From assembly GCA_020073245.1 (NCBI GenBank), contig JAIQFQ010000012.1:1-64000 (forward strand): a DNA stretch of 64,000 nucleotides, given 5' to 3'. The notes beneath the pieces were generated by a model. That model made no database searches. It saw only the letters and a list, made by a program, of their open reading frames with translations, and was not told the origin of the DNA. Both the position numbers and the translations under genes were made by a program. This document shows positions 59,889 to 64,000 of the stretch, piece after piece; the stretch's first letter is position 1; every line of letters starts with the position of its first letter. Source of the DNA: Terriglobia bacterium. Lineage in GTDB: Bacteria; Acidobacteriota; Thermoanaerobaculia; Thermoanaerobaculales; Thermoanaerobaculaceae.

Positions 59889-60758
59889 ATGACCGCGCCT
59901 GAGGCCACCGGTTCTGCACGGGCGATCCGCCTGCGGATCGGCTCGGTGCTGGCCGCCGCGGCAGCCGCCGTCGCGGCGGCGTGCGTCTCGACGAAGCCCG
60001 GGGTGTCCCCAGTTGGGACGCCGTCGCGGCTGCATGCCGACCCACCGCGGGTGCGGGCCGCCCGGCACAACCAGGAGGACGCGCTCCGCCGGCTGTTCGC
60101 AAGGGCGCGGGTCGAACTCCCGGCCCGGCTGCTCATCGTCGCGTTCAAGGCCGAGCGCAGGCTCGAGCTGTGGGGGTTCTCGCATCGCCAGAGGAGGTTC
60201 GTGCCGGTCGCGATCTTCCCGTGGCTGGCGACCAGCGGACGTCTCGGCCCGAAGCGCCGGAGCTGGGACCACCAGATCCCGGAGGGGTTCTATCGGGTCG
60301 CCGGACTCAACCCGGCAAGCCTGTACCACCTCTCGCTGCAGGTCGACTACCCCAGCGCCTCGGACCTGCTCCTCGGCGACCGCCGCGATCCGGGCGGCGA
60401 CATCTTCATCCACGGCGATCACGTGAGCGACGGGTGCATCGCGATCGGCGACCGAGCGATCGAGCAGCTGTACCTGGCAGTGCTGGACAGCCTGGCGCGG
60501 GGGTACGAGGTGCCGGTGGAGATCTACCCGTGCCGATTCTCCGACCGGACCTGCCGGGCACTGCTGCGCCGGGAGGCCGAGGGCAGGCGCGACCTGGCCG
60601 CGTTCTGGGAGAACCTCGCCGAGGGGTTCGCGCTCTTTCGCCGCTCGGGATTGCCGCCGCGCCCCTGGGTCTCCCGCTCCGGGCGTTACGTCTTCTCGCA
60701 GAGCGTGATGGCTGAGATCTCCGCTTCACATCCGACGCCGCCGGCAAAACCTCGGTGA
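59889..60758 (+). CDS. L,D-transpeptidase (YkuD/ErfK type) lipoprotein
   Basis: This 289-residue envelope protein has a hydrophobic N terminus ending in AVAAAC, with Cys32 as likely lipobox residue. The YkuD catalytic motif DIFIHGDHVSDGCIAIG gives His175, Ser180 and nucleophile Cys183. Upstream IPEGFYRVAGLNPASLYHLSL is the substrate-groove motif of the YafK-type branch. It could cross-link peptidoglycan, attach proteins to it, or cleave such links, as the YafK (DpaA) branch does. The ATG at 59889 follows GGAGGG. It is divergent from DUF4833 and 63 bases before larA. Confidence 0.9.
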   Translation: MTAPEATGSARAIRLRIGSVLAAAAAAVAAACVSTKPGVSPVGTPSRLHADPPRVRAARHNQEDALRRLFARARVELPARLLIVAFKAERRLELWGFSHRQRRFVPVAIFPWLATSGRLGPKRRSWDHQIPEGFYRVAGLNPASLYHLSLQVDYPSASDLLLGDRRDPGGDIFIHGDHVSDGCIAIGDRAIEQLYLAVLDSLARGYEVPVEIYPCRFSDRTCRALLRREAEGRRDLAAFWENLAEGFALFRRSGLPPRPWVSRSGRYVFSQSVMAEISASHPTPPAKPR

Positions 60759-60809
60759 TCAGACGTCCCCGGACTGCACGGTGGAGTCGGGCAGAGACGG
60801 GTTTCCGTG

Positions 60810-60815
60810 TAGAGT
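60810..60815 (+). promoter_or_regulatory. Leaderless-type -10 box of larA
   Basis: TAGAGT, then ACCCTC, then ATG at 60822. Transcription start would coincide with the A of ATG. No ribosome site is present. Confidence 0.5.
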
Positions 60816-60821
60816 ACCCTC

Positions 60822-62090
60822 ATGATCCTCCGGCTTCCGTACGGGCGTGGGTTCATCACGGCGGACCTTCGCGGTCTGCACTGTCACGAGCTTCGACCGG
60901 AGGTCCTTCACCATGCGCCGGCGGCGGAGGTGCTGGCGGAAGCTGCGGTCGATCGCCCAGTCGAGGGGCCGCCGCTTTCGAAGCTGGCTCGAGGCGCGAA
61001 GCGCGTGACGGTACTCGTCCCCGACGCCACGCGAAAGTCGGCGCTGCCTGATGTGCTGCCGCCCGTGCTCGCGCGCCTTGGTCAGGCGGGTGTGGCTCCC
61101 GGAGCGATCACCTTGCTGGTCGCGTGCGGTACCCACCCGCCGGCCGACGAGCGGTCACTCGCCGCAACGCTCGGGGTGGTGCCTCCCGGAGCGAGGGTGA
61201 TCCAGCACGATGCCCGTGACGGTTCGTCGCTGGTCGAGGTCGGGACGCTGACGACGGGCGAGCCGGTGCGCCTGCACCGGGCCGCCGTCCAGGCGGACTT
61301 GCTGGTGGCGATCTCCACGGTCCAGCACCACTACTTCGCCGGCTTCGGGGGCGGCCCGAAGCTCGTGTTTCCCGGGGTGGCCGGCGTCGCGGAGATCCAG
61401 GCGAATCACCGGAAGGTCATCGACCTCGAGGCCGATCCGCCGCGCCGCCACCCGTCCTGCGAGCCGGGCGTCCTCGAAGGGAACCCCGTCGCCGAGGAGA
61501 TCGCTGTCACTGCGCGGCTATGCTGGCCCCACTTCGCCCTGCTGCTCGTGGCCGGCGCGGACGGGAAGCCCGCGTGGTCGGCCGGCGGCCCGCTCGAGGT
61601 CGTCTACCCGCTCGCGTGCGAGCGGGCTCGGAGATGGTTCGAGGTCGAGGCGGGGCCGTTCGAGCGGATCGTCGTGAGCGCCGGCGGCTTCCCGACCGAC
61701 CACACGCTCATCCAGGCGCACAAGGCGCTCGACGCAGCGTGCCGGTTCGCAACGCCCGACGCCGAGGTGCTGTTCCTGGCGGCGTGCGACGGTGGGGCGG
61801 GTTCGCCGGCGATGGAGCCTTTCCTGGCAGATCCCCGGGTGTCGGCGATCGTGACAGCGCTGGCGGAAGACTACGTGCAGTACGGACACACGACGCTCCG
61901 GCTGGTCGAGAAGACCGGGCGTTTCCGCGTCTCGGCCAAGACCGAGTTGGCGGCCGATCTCGTTGCGAGGCTCGGGATGCGCGCGGAGGCGAACGTCGCC
62001 GCGGTGCTCGACCGATGGCGCGACGAGGACCCGCATGGGACGGTCGGACTCATCGCCGGCGCGGTGGTCTACCCACGACGGCGGGGATAA
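60822..62090 (+). CDS. larA: LarA-family nickel-pincer-cofactor racemase
   Basis: This 422-residue enzyme belongs to the lactate racemase family, which racemises or epimerises 2-hydroxy acids using a nickel pincer nucleotide bound to a lysine. The four key residues of Lactobacillus LarA (His108, His174, Lys184, His200) correspond to His105 (ACGTHPP), His170 (HHYFAGF), Lys180 (GGGPKLVFPG) and His196 (NHRKVI). Many homologues use substrates other than lactate, so the substrate is not assured. No larB, larC or larE maturation genes lie in the window. The start has TAGAGT six bases upstream and no ribosome site, suggesting a leaderless mRNA. Confidence 0.9.
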   Translation: MILRLPYGRGFITADLRGLHCHELRPEVLHHAPAAEVLAEAAVDRPVEGPPLSKLARGAKRVTVLVPDATRKSALPDVLPPVLARLGQAGVAPGAITLLVACGTHPPADERSLAATLGVVPPGARVIQHDARDGSSLVEVGTLTTGEPVRLHRAAVQADLLVAISTVQHHYFAGFGGGPKLVFPGVAGVAEIQANHRKVIDLEADPPRRHPSCEPGVLEGNPVAEEIAVTARLCWPHFALLLVAGADGKPAWSAGGPLEVVYPLACERARRWFEVEAGPFERIVVSAGGFPTDHTLIQAHKALDAACRFATPDAEVLFLAACDGGAGSPAMEPFLADPRVSAIVTALAEDYVQYGHTTLRLVEKTGRFRVSAKTELAADLVARLGMRAEANVAAVLDRWRDEDPHGTVGLIAGAVVYPRRRG

Positions 62091-62095
62091 TAGTA

Positions 62096-62212
62096 TGAGG
62101 AAGAGGGAAGACGGAAGAGGGAAGGCGAGACGAGGATCGTTGCGTCTCTCGTCTACGTTCTACCTTCTACCTTCTAACTTCTAACTTCTACCTCGTGCCT
62201 TCTACCCTTCCT
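62096..62212. repeat. Paired-arm heptanucleotide array overlapping a gene end
   Basis: The left arm has GAGGAAG, AGGGAAG, ACGGAAG and AGGGAAG; the right arm CTACGTT, CTACCTT, CTACCTT, CTAACTT, CTAACTT, CTACCTC, GTGCCTT and CTACCCT. The right arm passes through the DUF169 stop codon (62202-62204), so the last residues of that protein are written in heptamer sequence. Confidence 0.92.
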
Positions 62213-63011
62213 CCGGCGACATCAGCTCGCGCCAGGTGTCGCGCTCGAGGAAGGAGCCCGGGACGTTGGCCTCCATCTCCTGGAACATTGCGAACGGCAC
62301 CGCAAACGTCATCAGGTTGTGACCGAGCTGCTTCGCGATGTACTTGCGGGCCGAGAGGTCGGTGAGTCCGACCACGGCTCGGGGCCGGGCCGAGCGCGCC
62401 TCGCGGTAGGCGAGAATCCCGATCGTCTGGCAGCCAGCGCCCCACGGCATGATCACGTTCTCGTTGTCGCCGCGCTCGTAGTTGGCGAGGACGACCAGGG
62501 CCGAGAGGCGATCCGGGTCCACGAGGAAGATCACGACTTCCGGGCGTTCGTCGCCTGCGATCTGCGAGAGCGGCTTGAGAACGACGTAGCGCGTGGGGAC
62601 GTCGATCATTGGTAACGCGTCGACGAACAGCTTCACGGCCTCCGGGGTCTTGATGTACCGCTCGCCGTGGACGAAGTCGCTGGAGGCGCCGCGTCGAGGC
62701 CAGGTGGCGCTCGCCACGTCCTCCTGCGGTCCGTTTCCTGTGGAGAGGAACCGGTAGAAACATTCGATGCCGCCCGGCCACGTCTCGTACTGGTTCCCGA
62801 ACCCAAGGCCGGTCCCGCCGCCAAGGCACCCGAACGTGGTGCGGTCGGCCACGGCAGGCTTTCCCTTCGCGGCCGCGACCAGAAGCAGCCACATGACGCA
62901 CCCCCACTTGCCCTCGGAAAACTGCATCGCCCCGTCGGGAGGTTCGTCGGAGAAGACGAGCGCGACCGGCTCGTACTGCGTGCTGATGGCTCGTGCGATG
63001 GCGCTGTCCAT
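62202..63011 (-). CDS. DUF169-family protein
   Basis: This 269-residue cytoplasmic protein shows the DUF169 pattern: EPVALVFSDEPP at the N terminus, GKWGCVMWLLLVAAAKGKPAVADRTTFGCLGGGTGLGFG with a Cys-rich Gly-rich core, and PEVVIFLVDPDRLSALVVLANYERGDNENVIMPWGAGCQTIG. Function is unknown; an archaeal and bacterial family with conserved Cys. The ATG has GGGAGG upstream. The C-terminal PEEG is encoded by the first heptamers of the neighbouring array. It converges with larA. Confidence 0.9.
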   Translation of the reverse strand: MDSAIARAISTQYEPVALVFSDEPPDGAMQFSEGKWGCVMWLLLVAAAKGKPAVADRTTFGCLGGGTGLGFGNQYETWPGGIECFYRFLSTGNGPQEDVASATWPRRGASSDFVHGERYIKTPEAVKLFVDALPMIDVPTRYVVLKPLSQIAGDERPEVVIFLVDPDRLSALVVLANYERGDNENVIMPWGAGCQTIGILAYREARSARPRAVVGLTDLSARKYIAKQLGHNLMTFAVPFAMFQEMEANVPGSFLERDTWRELMSPEEG

Positions 63012-63071
63012 GGCGGCCTCCCTGGCGACAGCAGCACTGATTGTAGCCGCGCCGGTCGCGTGCCGGACCTC

Positions 63072-63189
63072 GTCAGTGGTCGCAGGTCGATCGTCGAGCG
63101 TCTAAAGTCGAAAGCTCAAAGTTGAGACTTCAGGGCCGACCGCCGGCGATACGTGATTTCGCTTTCGACCCTCGACCTTTGACTGCGTG
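63072..63189. repeat. Paired-arm heptanucleotide array between tandem genes
   Basis: The left arm runs GTCAGTG, GTCGCAG, GTCGATC, GTCGAGC, GTCTAAA, GTCGAAA, GCTCAAA, GTTGAGA; the right arm GATTTCG, CTTTCGA, CCCTCGA, CCTTTGA, CTGCGTG. Parts of the arms are complementary (TCGAAAG with CTTTCGA). It lies upstream of the DUF169 gene and downstream of the cyclase gene, both on the minus strand. Confidence 0.88.
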
Positions 63190-63215
63190 CTGCCGGCCCA
63201 CACGGTTGAGGAGCC

Positions 63216-63896
63216 TCAGTCGGTTGGGCCCACCGAGCCGGCGCGCTCCGTGATTCCTGTCGCGAGCGTCCTCGCCGGCAGGAGCAGGGCGCGGACGGGT
63301 GAGGCCTCGAAGCCGACCAGGCGCAGAGGAACCGCCACCAAAGTATAGGCGCCGGGGGTCACACCCGAGAGATCGAGGCCCTCCAGGATCAGTACGGATC
63401 GCTCAACGCAACGGCGGTGCACCGGGAGATCGGTCGCCCAGAGGCTGTCGACCGAGGGCGTGTCGAGGCCGACGAGGGCTACACCGGCGCGGGCCAGGAA
63501 GTCCACGAACGCAGTCGTGAGCGAGGCGAAGCTGGGCGGGATCGGCGACCCGACCGGCCACGACCCCGTTGCAAAGAGAACGCGCGGCGTCGAAGGGTTC
63601 CAACCGGGCGGCAGGTCTCCGATATCGATCGCCTGGTCGTGACCCGGGAGCGCCACCACCTCGCACCGGCCGATACACGTGAGGAGCGGCAGGCTGGCCA
63701 CATCTCGGCCCACCGGATCGAGATGGAGCGGTGCATCAATGTGGGTGCCGACGTGCGGTGAGAGACGCATCCAGGAGACGGCAGCCGCATCACGGCCGGG
63801 CGGTGAGATCCACCCGCGCACGAACGGCACGTCGCCGGGCCAGACCGGGGATGACGTGGTCAGAGGCCGCGTGATGTCGATGACTCGGGTGAGCAT
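63216..63896 (-). CDS. Cyclase-family / kynurenine formamidase-like (KynB-type) metal hydrolase
   Basis: This 226-residue enzyme has VIDITRPLTTSSPVWPGD at the N terminus and the metal motif PHVGTHIDAPLHLDP, the HxGTHxDxPxH signature of the putative cyclase (arylformamidase) family. VGLDTPSVDSLWATDLPVHR matches the KynB-type second motif. It may hydrolyse N-formylkynurenine, but no other tryptophan-degradation gene is nearby. The ATG at 63896 has no clear ribosome site. The remaining 100 bases of the window hold nothing recognised. Confidence 0.88.
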   Translation of the reverse strand: MLTRVIDITRPLTTSSPVWPGDVPFVRGWISPPGRDAAAVSWMRLSPHVGTHIDAPLHLDPVGRDVASLPLLTCIGRCEVVALPGHDQAIDIGDLPPGWNPSTPRVLFATGSWPVGSPIPPSFASLTTAFVDFLARAGVALVGLDTPSVDSLWATDLPVHRRCVERSVLILEGLDLSGVTPGAYTLVAVPLRLVGFEASPVRALLLPARTLATGITERAGSVGPTD

Positions 63897-64000
63897 GGTG
63901 CCATGTTCGCACGGGTTGGCCCGGTGGGGGGAGTGCTGGGCGCCCGGCCGTTGACAAGGCTGGCCGCAGGCCGCAATGTTGTCATCTGTCCGTAGGACGC

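Overview
The window is GC-rich chromosomal DNA of a Gram-negative bacterium. It encodes an outer-membrane barrel ending in phenylalanine, Sec and Tat signal peptides, a lipoprotein, a DedA protein, an O-antigen-ligase-like protein and a multihaem cytochrome c. The gene families (DUF2911, a small basic DPDIAGIVPGPQP protein, many PilZ proteins, PIG-L proteins with extra domains, degenerate heptanucleotide arrays) fit an Acidobacteriota-like lineage best. That placement is inference. I see no prophage, insertion sequence, CRISPR array or rRNA. One tRNA gene, tRNA-Ser(UGA), is present.

Bases 1-15300 form an alpha-glucan/maltodextrin locus: the end of a GH13 enzyme, malK-malE-malF-malG with stop/start overlaps, two secreted glucodextranase-C-like proteins on either side of a large outer-membrane barrel, a secreted GH13 amylase on the opposite strand, a ParB-fold protein, an aldo/keto reductase and 4-alpha-glucanotransferase (malQ). 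Extracellular glucan would be cut by the amylase, bound at the surface, passed through the barrel, imported by the ABC transporter and processed by the GH13 enzyme and MalQ. The MalF subunit has an unusual N-terminal extracytoplasmic domain.

Bases 15300-31100 hold dedA, the operon argS / O-antigen-ligase-like / AlaX-type editing protein, a PIG-L deacetylase with a small membrane protein and an SLC5 symporter, a DUF2911 protein, and three PilZ genes around an inactive rhomboid-like protein. A CRP-type palindrome lies before one PilZ gene.

Bases 31100-50900 are a mosaic of metabolic and stress genes: amidase, multihaem cytochrome, methyltransferase, hydrolase, zinc alcohol dehydrogenase, YihY, TauE/SafE exporter, M3 peptidase, HtrA, and an alkylation-repair pair (ada plus an AlkD-like gene). 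A VOC gene is broken by a frameshift.

Bases 50900-64000 hold an F420-reductase-like gene, a secreted seven-blade propeller protein, tRNA-Ser, a sirtuin, radC, metG, a DUF4833 protein divergent from an L,D-transpeptidase lipoprotein, larA, a DUF169 protein and a KynB-like cyclase.

The most striking non-genic feature is a family of degenerate period-7 arrays. They sit mostly between convergent genes, often as complementary purine and pyrimidine arms, and they have also entered the argS coding sequence and a small membrane-protein gene. A second palindromic repeat is shared between argS and the 42 kb intergenic region. Several genes (ada, alkD-like, sirtuin, larA) have a TANNNT hexamer exactly six bases before the start codon and no ribosome binding site, which suggests leaderless transcripts.
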